A stretch of 39,223 bases of DNA from positions 1 through 39,223 of the forward strand of contig JAFSTO010000074.1 in assembly GCA_017450435.1 (NCBI GenBank). Reading direction: 5' to 3'. How positions within the stretch are numbered: the first letter of the stretch is position 1; each line of letters starts with the position of its first letter. Source of the stretch: Paludibacteraceae bacterium. GTDB taxonomy: Bacteria > Bacteroidota > Bacteroidia > Bacteroidales > Paludibacteraceae. Of this stretch, positions 1 through 9,163 are shown piece after piece. A program made the translations under genes and the position numbers. The notes under the pieces are model-generated. The model saw only the letters and a list, made by a program, of their open reading frames with translations. It made no database searches and had not been told where the DNA came from.

Positions 1-211
1 AATAGTTATATCGTTAAATATCAATAAAATAACAACTATTCTGGCGGTCTTTTAGCGAAGTAGTAATAGTATCCTTTAATGTGGCCGTTCGCGACATTCG
101 CCAGCCCACAAATAATCTTTTTTGATGCGTTTGCCGTGTGAAAAAGTAAAATAATCTTGCATATTTCGCAAAATTGTTATAACTTTATAGTCGATTTTGA
201 ATACATTCCTT

Positions 212-964
212 ATGAAGCGCATTCTATACATATTTTGCTTTGAGAGCATAGTGATTCTGGCATTATCTTCGTGCTGTAATTCTAGTTCGCTTGAAAATGC
301 AAATTGGAACGATTCTGTAATAATTGATGAATTGCGACAAATAAATGCATCTATTTCAAATGATACGCTTGTTTTTCCATTGAAGGCTAATTTCTTTAGT
401 GAGTGGCAGGAACAATCGGAAAAGTATGGCTCATTGCATAAAAATGCAGTTATTGACAGCCTTTATCAAATAGTCTTTTTGCATTATTACTATCCGGATA
501 CGAATAAATATACCTATTTCGTCCTTCCGATGAGTGTGGAGATAAATATTTACAATAGAAATTTCAATGATACAACAGGAAGGTATAGCTTATCTGATTT
601 AAAATATAAATTAATGTTAGCATCAAAGGGTAATTATATCCCGCATTTAGATACTCATAAACCCGTTCTGTATCTTTTTGATAATAAGTACAAAACGCTT
701 TCCGAATATCTGGGTGGAATATCTTCTGATGTGGGCGATGATATTATATACGATAATGTGCATGATTTGGAGCAACATATTGAAGTCAACTATGGTCATT
801 GGGGAGGATATTGGCATTTTGAATCTATGCCTATCATAGAAGCGCTATGCATATTTAACAATGGTGTATTGGTCTTTTTGCGTGATACATGGAATTCTGG
901 TATAGATGTTTTTATTCCTCATGGAACCAATGAGTTTATTGAAGTTAGTAACTGGATAGAATAA
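212..964 (+). CDS. Putative secreted lipoprotein, function unknown
   Basis: About 250 residues. I prefer the ATG at 212 over the in-frame ATG at 197 because it puts a Lys-Arg pair directly before the hydrophobic segment. The N-terminus is a lipoprotein signal with a Leu-Ser-Ser-Cys lipobox, so the protein is probably exported and lipid-anchored. The mature part is rich in Tyr, Asn and Asp, with a Trp-Gly-Gly-Tyr-Trp patch near residue 205, and shows no motif I recognise. The gene is AT-richer than the large operon that follows and stands alone. It is followed by the hairpin at 1006-1046, which could end its transcript. I assign no function. Confidence 0.6.
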   Translation: MKRILYIFCFESIVILALSSCCNSSSLENANWNDSVIIDELRQINASISNDTLVFPLKANFFSEWQEQSEKYGSLHKNAVIDSLYQIVFLHYYYPDTNKYTYFVLPMSVEINIYNRNFNDTTGRYSLSDLKYKLMLASKGNYIPHLDTHKPVLYLFDNKYKTLSEYLGGISSDVGDDIIYDNVHDLEQHIEVNYGHWGGYWHFESMPIIEALCIFNNGVLVFLRDTWNSGIDVFIPHGTNEFIEVSNWIE

Positions 965-1005
965 ATATTTCAGGACTAGACAACTTACTTCATAACTCTT
1001 TCACA

Positions 1006-1046
1006 CAAAAAAACAGCGGAGATACTATCTGGTATTCCGCTGTTTT
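1006..1046. terminator. Hairpin terminator, possibly bidirectional
   Basis: An 11-bp perfect stem (1010-1020 with 1036-1046) is flanked by seven A on the left and four T on the right. It could stop the plus-strand lipoprotein transcript. Read on the minus strand it is followed by a seven-T run, like the terminator behind the intact tRNA-His at 1265-1292. Confidence 0.6.
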
Positions 1047-1047
1047 C

Positions 1048-1069
1048 GGGTGGAATGTGGGGCTCGCAC
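1048..1069 (-). other. Partial copy of the tRNA-His 3' end
   Basis: Twenty of 22 bases match the 3' end of the intact tRNA-His (1296-1317), covering one side of the T arm and the acceptor strand. The rest of the tRNA is absent. Like the intact gene it is followed on the minus strand by a hairpin and T run. The copies are 248 bp apart in direct orientation, as expected for a scar of tRNA-targeted integration or for a local duplication. Confidence 0.55.
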
Positions 1070-1143
1070 GGCGAACAAGGTGAGCAGATTGCAGCGACTG
1101 AAACGAGCAAGAACCTGGGTATAAGAGCCCTCACATCCACCGA

Positions 1144-1271
1144 TTTTTTGTATAGTGGCTCATCTGCCAAGATTTTTAGCGGATAGTATAGGCGTATAGG
1201 AAGCTTGCTTACTGATACGGATGGACTAACCGATAAAGAGTGCCGCAAGGAACAAGCCACTATACAAAAAA
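1144..1271. repeat. 17-bp perfect inverted repeat, 94-bp spacer
   Basis: The left arm at 1144-1160 (ttttttgtatagtggct) is the exact reverse complement of 1255-1271. The right arm runs into the A run of the tRNA-His terminator. The enclosed 94 bp carry no ORF I trust. The pair could be the termini of a tiny non-autonomous element (about 128 bp) or arms of a long hairpin. No flanking target duplication is evident. Confidence 0.55.
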
Positions 1272-1292
1272 AGACATCCCGTTAGGATGTCT
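1265..1292 (-). terminator. Terminator of tRNA-His
   Basis: An 8-bp perfect stem (1272-1279 with 1285-1292) with a 5-nt loop is followed on the minus strand by a seven-T run, directly after the encoded CCA of the tRNA. Confidence 0.75.
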
Positions 1293-1293
1293 G

Positions 1294-1370
1294 TGGGGTG
1301 GAGTGTGGGGCTCGAACCCACGACACTCGGAACCACAATCCGATGCTCTACCAACTGAGCTAAAACCACC
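1294..1370 (-). tRNA. tRNA-His (GTG)
   Basis: On the minus strand the D arm, anticodon stem TCGGA/TCCGA with loop TTGTGGT (anticodon GTG), and T arm GTGGG-TTCGAGC-CCCAC are all present. The extra 5' G typical of tRNA-His is encoded, as is the 3' CCA (1294-1296). The acceptor stem shows apparent T-T and T-C mismatches at pairs 5-68 and 6-67, which is odd. With the partial 3'-end copy at 1048 this could mean that the 3' end was replaced by recombination. Transcription starts from the promoter at 1436-1467. Confidence 0.92.
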
Positions 1371-1435
1371 ATGTTCAATTGAAAAAAACGTTATTGCAAT
1401 TCGCAATTATCTGTGTCCTTTTTCAATTGCGGGTG

Positions 1436-1467
1436 CAAAGGTACTGCTTTTTTTTGAATTGTACAAA
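1436..1467 (-). promoter_or_regulatory. Bacteroidetes-type promoter of tRNA-His
   Basis: On the minus strand, TTTG (1464-1467) and TACCTTTG (1436-1443) are separated by exactly 20 nt, matching the phylum's -33/-7 housekeeping promoter. The same arrangement, including the preceding AAAAAAGCAG, precedes tRNA-Asp at 35775-35806. Confidence 0.8.
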
Positions 1468-1584
1468 TGTTTTTGATTTTTTTTATCGGATTTTATCAAA
1501 TTAATTAGCTTTTCAACTAACTACTGGTATTTTCAGTTTGTATTTGACAGTTTATATTTGACAATTGACGGCAGTCCTCGTATT

Positions 1585-4209
1585 TCAGTCTTGTACCAAA
1601 TGTACATCACACTGTGGGAACGGAATGGATATACCGGCCTCGTTGAGTGCATTGTAGATTATTTCTTTGGCTTTGTAAACGTATGGTATCTGTTCTGCAA
1701 CCAAAACCTTTTGTCTAACAACCAAATCTACAGAGCTTTCGCTCATTTCTCCCATTACCACGTATATACCCTTATCCGGATTAACAACTTCTCGCCCGTA
1801 ACTGTCTTTGGTTCTCAGTACCTGCATGGCATCTACAATCACTTCACGAACCTTCTGAACGTCTGTGCCGTAAGCTACGCTAACAGTTATCTTGGTCAGT
1901 TCGTATGAGTTATTACGGGTGAGGTTGTTAAAGTTCTTGCCGAACAGCGACTCATTAAGGAAAGACATCTCTGTGCTGTCAAGTGTCTCCATCTGTACGC
2001 ATTGGTAGTTGATGGCAGTCACTTTTCCTCTCACACCGTCACATTCTATCCAGTCACCAACACGCAGACGCCCCCCCATGAGTTGGATACCGTAGATGAA
2101 GTTGTTGATGATGTCTTTTAGCGCAATACCGATACCTGCAGACAGACCGCCGGCTATCAAGCCTAAAGAGCCGGTTGGAATGTTCCATACTTGTATAATA
2201 ACTATAGCGTATAAAGCCCACACTAAAACGCTAATCAAACTGTTGCCTAACGAGAGGTTGATTTCATTTGTCCGTATATTTGTCCGTTTGTGCTTGTGCA
2301 TAAAGGAGGTGAAGCTGACATAATGGTATAGAGCATGCAATGCGCGGTTTATGTAGCGCATTACAAAGAATAAGATGATTAACGATACTATACTTATCGC
2401 TGAGATGCTAAACGTTGTAACACTTGTTGACTCGTCTGTGAAAGATATGAACGGCTCGTAGAAATAACGGGTGTACAGGTCGGTAAAGTCGAACATCTTC
2501 AGCGACATCATAGAACTCCATGGCAGCGAAAGTACGGCTATTGTAGGAATAATCACCTCCTTAATCAAATCATAGAACCATGTGGCTCCGAATAGCAATG
2601 TTTCGCCATCATTGCCGGGAGCATAGGTGATGCGCTGGCGCATGTCATTAACACGCTTGTCCAAATATTTGGCTTTGAAGCGACTCAATAAATCCGAAAT
2701 ACAGAATATGGTGAGCAGAGCGGTTAATAGGAAGTACCAACATACCAAATACTGCAGTGCAGCAAAACAGTAGCCGAAGAAGGATATAAAGAAAGCAAAT
2801 GTATAGATTGACAGTGATATCCAGCCGAGAATACTATCTGTGCGAGTAACGTGCTTTCGGGTGCGCAAACATACATATAGCTGCCATAGGACGGCAATTA
2901 ACAAAACAGGTGGAAGTACTATATTCAGTACAATATCGGGAACAAAAGTGTTGCGAAGAATTATAATTGCAAAAGAGGTAAGCAGGGTAGGCACGTATAT
3001 TTTGCCGCCCATCTTTAGTTGGTCAGAACCGAGACGGAGTAATAGTGAACCGGAGGTGGCTATTAGCAACCATAGGAAAGTGTTGATATTCTTTACACCC
3101 ATTCGCGCGTATTCGCTGTCGGAGGTGAAACTGTCAAATACGATGAAATAAAATATTGTACCTATCAATACAGATAGTAGTAGAAGTGATTTCTTAGATA
3201 AATATTTTCTGAAACGAGTAAAACGTTTCAGTAGCCACAGAATAAGAAATATGGGAAGCCATACTAACGATAACGCAACTAATTGGACACCGCAAAGGAT
3301 AACTAAATAGGCTTTTTCTGAACGACCTGATATGTTTTCGCCGGCAAGGTTTGCCCTTAGCATCTCGTCAAAATCATACTGGTCGTACATCTCTCTTTTC
3401 ATCTTGTTCCAATAGTACCCGAACTCGGATAGAATTTCAAGATAAGGTGCTTGACCGTCATCGTAGATATACTTGTCGAGGTCGGTGTAACGTGCCTCCG
3501 CATAGTCGTATGCTTCTTTTACGCGTAGGTATGCTTCTTGATAATAAGTGCTGTCTGCAATCACTACTACGCGGTTCCCGGCATACATCTTTAGAAGTTC
3601 AGAAGCATACATAATACAACTGTCGCGATACATATTACCCATATCGTCTAATACGTATGGTGCTGCATCATTGTCACTGCCGGCAAATTCGATTATCTCC
3701 TTCTCCAATGAGGTCATTGTGCCGGCTAAGTACATCTCTAACGAATCGTTATGATATAGCAGACTATCAGGAATTATATTGTCTGCAATGTCATTCATTT
3801 CAGGCGGGAGTCGCCGAAGCGCTTCTATAAGGCGGGCATAACGCTCTATCTCATAATCCAGACCAAAGATTATCTGGTCATAAGGGCGTTTGTCCTTGTT
3901 GAAATCGTGATAGCCTGCCGTTACTTTATGCAGAGCAAATGCCATATCCATCGTACGCTTCTGCTCCTGTGTATATAGAAGAAGTGATAACTCGTTGGTG
4001 CTCTTTATTACGCTAAGCATTCGCTGATGCTGACGTTCATAGTCTTCGTTTAATGCCTTTTGTGCCTCACTACGCTGAATATATGAGGTCTGAAGCTCTA
4101 TACGAAGTTCTTGAAGGATCTTCGTCAACGAACGTTCCTGAGATGCCGAACATATAACGAACGGCAAGAGCAATAATGCTATCGAACATAGGAGTTGCTT
4201 TGTTTTCAT
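1585..4209 (-). CDS. Large MscS-family mechanosensitive channel
   Basis: 874 residues, far longer than minimal MscS (about 290), resembling the large MscK/MscM-type channels. A signal peptide (MKTKQLLCSIALLLLPFV) is followed by a periplasmic, partly helical region to about residue 300, then a run of membrane segments between about 300 and 680. The MscS core follows at about 680-870. Its pore helix is rich in Gly and Ala (GLIAGGLSAGIGIALKD), then comes the cytoplasmic beta domain with GGRLRVGDWIECDGVRGKV. The expected role is to gate ion and solute release on hypo-osmotic shock, from the inner membrane. It is the last gene of the minus-strand envelope locus, 100 bp after the TamB-Omp85 gene; that gap holds only a 5-bp GCCGG/CCGGC hairpin, so co-transcription is possible but unproven. 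Confidence 0.9.
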   Translation of the reverse strand: MKTKQLLCSIALLLLPFVICSASQERSLTKILQELRIELQTSYIQRSEAQKALNEDYERQHQRMLSVIKSTNELSLLLYTQEQKRTMDMAFALHKVTAGYHDFNKDKRPYDQIIFGLDYEIERYARLIEALRRLPPEMNDIADNIIPDSLLYHNDSLEMYLAGTMTSLEKEIIEFAGSDNDAAPYVLDDMGNMYRDSCIMYASELLKMYAGNRVVVIADSTYYQEAYLRVKEAYDYAEARYTDLDKYIYDDGQAPYLEILSEFGYYWNKMKREMYDQYDFDEMLRANLAGENISGRSEKAYLVILCGVQLVALSLVWLPIFLILWLLKRFTRFRKYLSKKSLLLLSVLIGTIFYFIVFDSFTSDSEYARMGVKNINTFLWLLIATSGSLLLRLGSDQLKMGGKIYVPTLLTSFAIIILRNTFVPDIVLNIVLPPVLLIAVLWQLYVCLRTRKHVTRTDSILGWISLSIYTFAFFISFFGYCFAALQYLVCWYFLLTALLTIFCISDLLSRFKAKYLDKRVNDMRQRITYAPGNDGETLLFGATWFYDLIKEVIIPTIAVLSLPWSSMMSLKMFDFTDLYTRYFYEPFISFTDESTSVTTFSISAISIVSLIILFFVMRYINRALHALYHYVSFTSFMHKHKRTNIRTNEINLSLGNSLISVLVWALYAIVIIQVWNIPTGSLGLIAGGLSAGIGIALKDIINNFIYGIQLMGGRLRVGDWIECDGVRGKVTAINYQCVQMETLDSTEMSFLNESLFGKNFNNLTRNNSYELTKITVSVAYGTDVQKVREVIVDAMQVLRTKDSYGREVVNPDKGIYVVMGEMSESSVDLVVRQKVLVAEQIPYVYKAKEIIYNALNEAGISIPFPQCDVHLVQD

Positions 4210-4309
4210 AGAATAGAAATGTGTTTATTTTGTCAGTGTAAATGCCGGAGTTTGTTGTGTTATGTCGGCCGGGTTTTCCGGCAACAGACAACTTACTGCA
4301 GGCTGCCGC

Positions 4310-7300
4310 TTAGAACGGATAGCCTATGCCGAAATTGACGCGCAAGGCATCCAGAGCTGAGGGGATATTGAAGTAGTTGGTGATAGGCTGTGTCTTGTCA
4401 ACTTTGCCGTCCTTGTCGTATTTGTATGTCTGATACGGAGCATGTATTCCAATACCAAGGTCAAGCCGGACGACGAGTCCGTCAATATCCAGTCTTAAAC
4501 CGGCACCTGTGCCAAGAGCTATCTGTTTGGCAAAGTCAGGGTTGTTGTATAGACCATCGTGTAGGTCGTCAGGAATTTCTAAACGCGTGAGATAATCTTC
4601 ATATCCTGCGGCTTTGTATAGGTCGGTGGTAGTGTACCAGTTCCATACGTTCCCGGCATCAACGAAGGTGGCACCATACAGCTTCCATACGATAGGAAAA
4701 CGGAGCTCAAAATTGGCCTCTAACTTAACGTCACCGGCGTGGAAGAAACTCTGGTTGTACTTAGCGGAATAGAAGTTACCCGGACCGTATGACGATGGTG
4801 ACGAGGCGCGCAACGAGTTGGGGCCACCTGTGTAGAATGCCTCCGACAACGGAGCGAACGACGAGTTTCCTAACGGTATATTAGCTCCGGCAAAAAGCCG
4901 CGTGGCGATACATACTTTGTCCGTGATGTTGAACTTATTACGTAGCTCGGCTGATAGTTTGACAAACTGGTTGAAGGAAATCTTGCCGAGCGGTTTGTCT
5001 TTGTCGTTCCACTTGTGTCCGAAGGCGCAATAGATGGAGTTGATAAGGTTACCTGATTCCTTCACATCAAGGTCTAACATTGTGTTGACAGCACGTTTGG
5101 CACGATAGTCGTTGTATGTAAATGAGTAGCCTATTGATGGTATAAACTCGTTTCCGGCAAGCACTTTAATCAATTGCGGGTACTCGGCTGCCTTGTCAAG
5201 CAGGTTTTCGGACTCGGCTTTCATCAGCACTACGGAAAGCGAAAACGGCGTAAAGGAGTGAACGACATATTTATTAAAAGGCGAACGTATGAAGTAAGTG
5301 AAAGAGCCGGATAATTTGTGTACGCCGTAGCCGCCGGCAATGTTCTCATATTGGTAACCTAACATATAGCGCGTGTCGCCATCCGGTGTGTTGCCGCCGC
5401 CCCAGTGAAGATATGGGAAGATGAGCGAAGCGTTGACACCGAGTTTGTAGGTATCGGTTTTCTTAGGATCACCGGGATATCTGTCACGCAGCGCCCAATA
5501 GTAAGCACCATTACCTTTGAGCGAGAACGTCTCGCCGTGCCCAAGCAGGTTTTTGATTGATGACTTGAGCGTGAGGTTAGGACCAAGGCTGTTGTTCGAG
5601 CGATACGCAATGCCGGCATCGGCTGTCAAGCCGTAGGTGCGGGATATGGTGTCACCCTTGTATAACTCACGACGGTGCCAGTCTTTGGTGGCTAATATGC
5701 TTAAACCGGATTTCTGCAACTCGCCCTCAAGGACGTTATTATAGTCGCGTTGTGAGAATAATCTTAGTTGTACGCCGCCGTCCTTCGTCAGTTTATAATC
5801 TGCGGTAATGCTGCGGAGCAAACCATTGTTATTGTTTACTTCGGGATTGTCAGAGATAGACGAGCCGATGGTGACGCGCAACTTGTCTTTGAAGAACGAT
5901 TTGCTTATAGCAATGTTCATGTCGTTGGTCTTGCCTACAGCGTGATTCGTTTGGCCGCTGCTGATATCTATATCCACAAGTTTGCCCATTTTTGAGTTCG
6001 CCATAGCAGCGTTTATTCGGCTGTTGATGATTGACGAGAGTGCGTAGCCGTCTCTTTCTGCCGCCACATTGCTCTCACCTACATACATGCCGGTGGCGAG
6101 TAGGGTCGCTGCCAAGCCTTCGCGAGTCTCTTCGTCTAATGAGGTCAACTCTCGTGTAATAGCCTCGTCTTGGGGTGCCTCAAGGAAGAAACTGATGGCT
6201 TTCAAACCTATTGAATCGACCACGCCATTAACGCGTACACCGGTGTTGAAATTTACGCGTCGCGTCTCTTCTTCGCTGGACTCTACGTCTGCTTTTACCT
6301 GTTGTGATGCAGACACATTCAAGAGTGTTTGTCCTATCGGACCGTTGAATGCGATATGACTACCGGAATCAACGCGGAATGGCATAACGGGGTAAATCTT
6401 TGGTGAATAGCGTATGAGACCATCATCCACGTTCACGCGTCCGCCTAATGCCAACTCTCCATCTGCTACACCGTATCTTACGTTCACTTTGCCGTGAGGT
6501 TTGACTTGAGCGAGGTTCTTTTTGTCAATAGGATAAGTGATGTCAGTTGTCGGCAGGATAGTGACATCCACATCCGCAACGATGCTATCCAATGCGCCAG
6601 TTACTGTGCCGTGTATATCGGTGGCAAGGTCTCCGTAAACGGGGATAGGTCCGTCTTTGACTAACTTGACAGGAGCAAAACTATCGGCACTAAGGACAAC
6701 GTTAAGTTGCATGCTGTCCAGGTCAAGTCCGCCGGTAAGGGTCAGAGCTGTGCTGTCAGCGCCGTAGATGGGCAGACCGTTGAGGTCAACGTGGTTGTGC
6801 TCCATGACTATGGGCGTCTCTCCCAAGCTAAGTTCCACTTCGTAAGGTTTGTATTTAGCTGCAACACTGAGCGGAAGCACTTCGGCTGAAAGATCAAGAC
6901 GAGAGGGCAGACCATCTGCGCTTGCCTTTGCTCTGACGGCACCTCGCAGGTCAATGTCGGCAAGGTGGATGATGCTATCCACAAGACTGAGAGGTATATC
7001 GTCCAAGCGAACATCGGCACGCAGTGCGTTAGAATATCGGTCAGAGGGTGATACGTTTATGTCTGCCGTGCGGCTACCGAAGTTCATATCTCCGAGTGAC
7101 AGGCTGTCTAACGTCAGTCGTCCGTTGCCGTTGAGCTTACGTCCGTTGCGTTCCACATCGAAACGCAGTGCGGCGTCAGTGCATAGGTCATGTAGCGTCA
7201 TCGCACCATCCGTCAAACGGCTGTCGGCGCGGAGCGACACGTCCGTTCTGCTTTCGCGCATCTGCACCCGCATAGCTGCTTTAGCTGCAGGCAGACGAAG

Positions 7301-9109
7301 CGCCGTGCTGTCTTCAGGGTGCTCTATTTCCGGAATAGAGGCGTCAAGCGATAAGGCTGTTTGTGTAGTGTCGGACCGGAGTGAGAGTGCCACTTTGTTA
7401 ATATCAAGTCCGGTACGCTCAATGATATGTTGCACCGGACTGCCATTGCTGAGTACAATGTCTGCCGATAGTTCGGGAATGAAACGGCGAAGTGTGTCTA
7501 ACATTGTTAGGTCACGGAGCGTGACAATAGGATTAATCAGTGCTGTATCGCCTACAGCTTTCAATAGTGGCTGCAACTTATTAACAAGTCGTAACACATG
7601 CATCGGAGTAGCAGCTTTCACACTCAAGCCTTCCGTGGCTAAATTAAGTGCGGTGGCACTGTCTGTTGCGAATGTTAATGACAGGTGTTCGGCTTCAAAG
7701 TCTTCGCCTGCTACGTGAGCGCGGATTTTGTGCATGTCTGAGTGATAATCCACAGCCATCTGTTCAGGCTTCATGAAGTCTGATACCATGAACTGATGTT
7801 CCGTCTGAGCGGTTAGTTGCAATGCACTGTCTGACATATTGATTGGTAAATGTAGCGTACCGTCAACAGTTTGGTTGGCTAACTGTGCATTAAGCTGAAT
7901 TCCGGAAACGTTGATGTTGCCGTAGATAGCATCCTTGAGGTGCATTTTCACACGGCTTCTCATTGCTCGTGAGTGTGGGTTGATACCTTTGCCGGCAGCA
8001 TCAATCTCACCGGCCAAAACAATAGGAGTGTTGTCGTTGAGGAATGGAGCAAGGTTAACACGTTCCACATCCACATTCACATCGTAGGCCTCATCATCAA
8101 TGTCGTAGTAACCTCTTGCGCGTGCCTTGCTGCCGCGAAAATCTGCATCGGCTATAACGTCAACGCGCATGGTCTCTAAGTTGAAAGCTGTGGTTTGTAC
8201 ATCAGCTTTGGCACCAATGGAATCGCTGCGTGCGTGAAGGCCGTTGGTCGTAATTAGGGATTTGTTCAGGTCAACGCTTGCATCGCCGTAAATAGTGTCA
8301 ACGGGAATAGACAACTTGCCGAGGGTTAATGCCAGGCCACCGACATTAATCCGGCTTACATCATATAGGTTATTACCGACATCCACTATTCCCTTTACGT
8401 CCAAAGAGGCTGTTTGGATATCCAGTCCGAGTGGGGTAAGCACAAAATGTATGTTTCTCAGTTCTGCATCCGGCACCTCAAACTTCAGCGGTATTGTTGT
8501 CGTGTCGTGAGCGGTGGTATCGGGCGGAGTCTCGCGCAGGTCTATGCCAACATAAGTATCGTCAAGGCGCAAGCTGTGAAGGGGAAATTCGCCTTTTCCT
8601 ATGTTGAGTTGAGGACTGGTGACATCCAAGTATTTGACTATAGCATCAACACCTACTGCGGCAATCAGAGAGTCAGAATGGAAGGTGGTTCGTGCCAATT
8701 GCAGTTTATCTACCACAATCGGGGTGGAAAGGATGTTTTCTGTGCTGTCTGACGTTAGCAGGTTTGCACTGAGGCGAAGTGAATGTACATATACCAGTGT
8801 GTCCAGTCCGCGATGACCTACAAACAAACTGTCAATCTCTACTTGTAGAGGAAGGTCGCTTTCTCCCTTATATGCATGATAGAGTACAAGAGGGGAATGA
8901 TAGAAAGGCGAAAGATATATCCTTCCGAGGTCAATATCCCAATCCGTTTTTTCGTTTGCAATCTCCACCCCCTTTTGTAGTACAGCAGTGCGTGCAGAAG
9001 GGGTATAAACAACTATCACTGCTCCGATAAAAAGCAGTAATACAATACCCGCTACTATTCCTATCAGAGCGAGCGGTATTTTCCACAACAATGAGCGACC
9101 AATGTTCAT
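4310..9109 (-). CDS. TamB (AsmA-like) protein fused to Omp85/TamA-type barrel
   Basis: I start at the ATG at 9109 (1599 residues); the frame opens upstream only through a TTG at 9142. Residues about 7-38 form an N-terminal membrane anchor. A long beta-rich AsmA/TamB-like repeat region follows to about 800, then a TamB C-terminal (DUF490-type) domain at about 800-1137, ending in the characteristic RDYNNVLEGELQKSG. The frame continues without a break into an outer-membrane barrel (about 1145-1599, nt 5677-4310). Its features match the Omp85/TamL family: LGPNLTLKSSIKNLLGHGE at the barrel start, the FYTGGPNSLRA loop-6 motif near residue 1425, and a C-terminal strand ending GIGYPF. No POTRA domains are seen between the parts. 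TamB and TamA/TamL are normally separate proteins that together insert outer-membrane proteins or move lipids. Here one chain could run from inner to outer membrane. Neighbours are a barrel protein upstream and MscS downstream. Confidence 0.85.
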   Translation of the reverse strand: MNIGRSLLWKIPLALIGIVAGIVLLLFIGAVIVVYTPSARTAVLQKGVEIANEKTDWDIDLGRIYLSPFYHSPLVLYHAYKGESDLPLQVEIDSLFVGHRGLDTLVYVHSLRLSANLLTSDSTENILSTPIVVDKLQLARTTFHSDSLIAAVGVDAIVKYLDVTSPQLNIGKGEFPLHSLRLDDTYVGIDLRETPPDTTAHDTTTIPLKFEVPDAELRNIHFVLTPLGLDIQTASLDVKGIVDVGNNLYDVSRINVGGLALTLGKLSIPVDTIYGDASVDLNKSLITTNGLHARSDSIGAKADVQTTAFNLETMRVDVIADADFRGSKARARGYYDIDDEAYDVNVDVERVNLAPFLNDNTPIVLAGEIDAAGKGINPHSRAMRSRVKMHLKDAIYGNINVSGIQLNAQLANQTVDGTLHLPINMSDSALQLTAQTEHQFMVSDFMKPEQMAVDYHSDMHKIRAHVAGEDFEAEHLSLTFATDSATALNLATEGLSVKAATPMHVLRLVNKLQPLLKAVGDTALINPIVTLRDLTMLDTLRRFIPELSADIVLSNGSPVQHIIERTGLDINKVALSLRSDTTQTALSLDASIPEIEHPEDSTALRLPAAKAAMRVQMRESRTDVSLRADSRLTDGAMTLHDLCTDAALRFDVERNGRKLNGNGRLTLDSLSLGDMNFGSRTADINVSPSDRYSNALRADVRLDDIPLSLVDSIIHLADIDLRGAVRAKASADGLPSRLDLSAEVLPLSVAAKYKPYEVELSLGETPIVMEHNHVDLNGLPIYGADSTALTLTGGLDLDSMQLNVVLSADSFAPVKLVKDGPIPVYGDLATDIHGTVTGALDSIVADVDVTILPTTDITYPIDKKNLAQVKPHGKVNVRYGVADGELALGGRVNVDDGLIRYSPKIYPVMPFRVDSGSHIAFNGPIGQTLLNVSASQQVKADVESSEEETRRVNFNTGVRVNGVVDSIGLKAISFFLEAPQDEAITRELTSLDEETREGLAATLLATGMYVGESNVAAERDGYALSSIINSRINAAMANSKMGKLVDIDISSGQTNHAVGKTNDMNIAISKSFFKDKLRVTIGSSISDNPEVNNNNGLLRSITADYKLTKDGGVQLRLFSQRDYNNVLEGELQKSGLSILATKDWHRRELYKGDTISRTYGLTADAGIAYRSNNSLGPNLTLKSSIKNLLGHGETFSLKGNGAYYWALRDRYPGDPKKTDTYKLGVNASLIFPYLHWGGGNTPDGDTRYMLGYQYENIAGGYGVHKLSGSFTYFIRSPFNKYVVHSFTPFSLSVVLMKAESENLLDKAAEYPQLIKVLAGNEFIPSIGYSFTYNDYRAKRAVNTMLDLDVKESGNLINSIYCAFGHKWNDKDKPLGKISFNQFVKLSAELRNKFNITDKVCIATRLFAGANIPLGNSSFAPLSEAFYTGGPNSLRASSPSSYGPGNFYSAKYNQSFFHAGDVKLEANFELRFPIVWKLYGATFVDAGNVWNWYTTTDLYKAAGYEDYLTRLEIPDDLHDGLYNNPDFAKQIALGTGAGLRLDIDGLVVRLDLGIGIHAPYQTYKYDKDGKVDKTQPITNYFNIPSALDALRVNFGIGYPF

Positions 9110-9163
9110 TGAACGATGTCGTTTAGTTAGGCTGCCTAACAATTTTGTCAGACTGTCTCATAT

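Noticed and set aside
985-1260. 91-residue minus-strand ORF between the lipoprotein and tRNA-His
   Set aside because: It runs through a terminator hairpin, the tRNA fragment and an inverted-repeat arm, so it is unlikely to encode a protein.
1540-1562. Two TATTTGACA direct repeats after the MscS gene
   Set aside because: Nine bases repeated once in an AT-rich intergenic spacer is weak; no promoter or gene depends on it.
6849-7718. 289-residue plus-strand ORF inside the TamB gene
   Set aside because: Its Ser/Arg-rich composition is what the opposite strand of a biased coding sequence gives. The TamB frame on the minus strand is clearly the real one.
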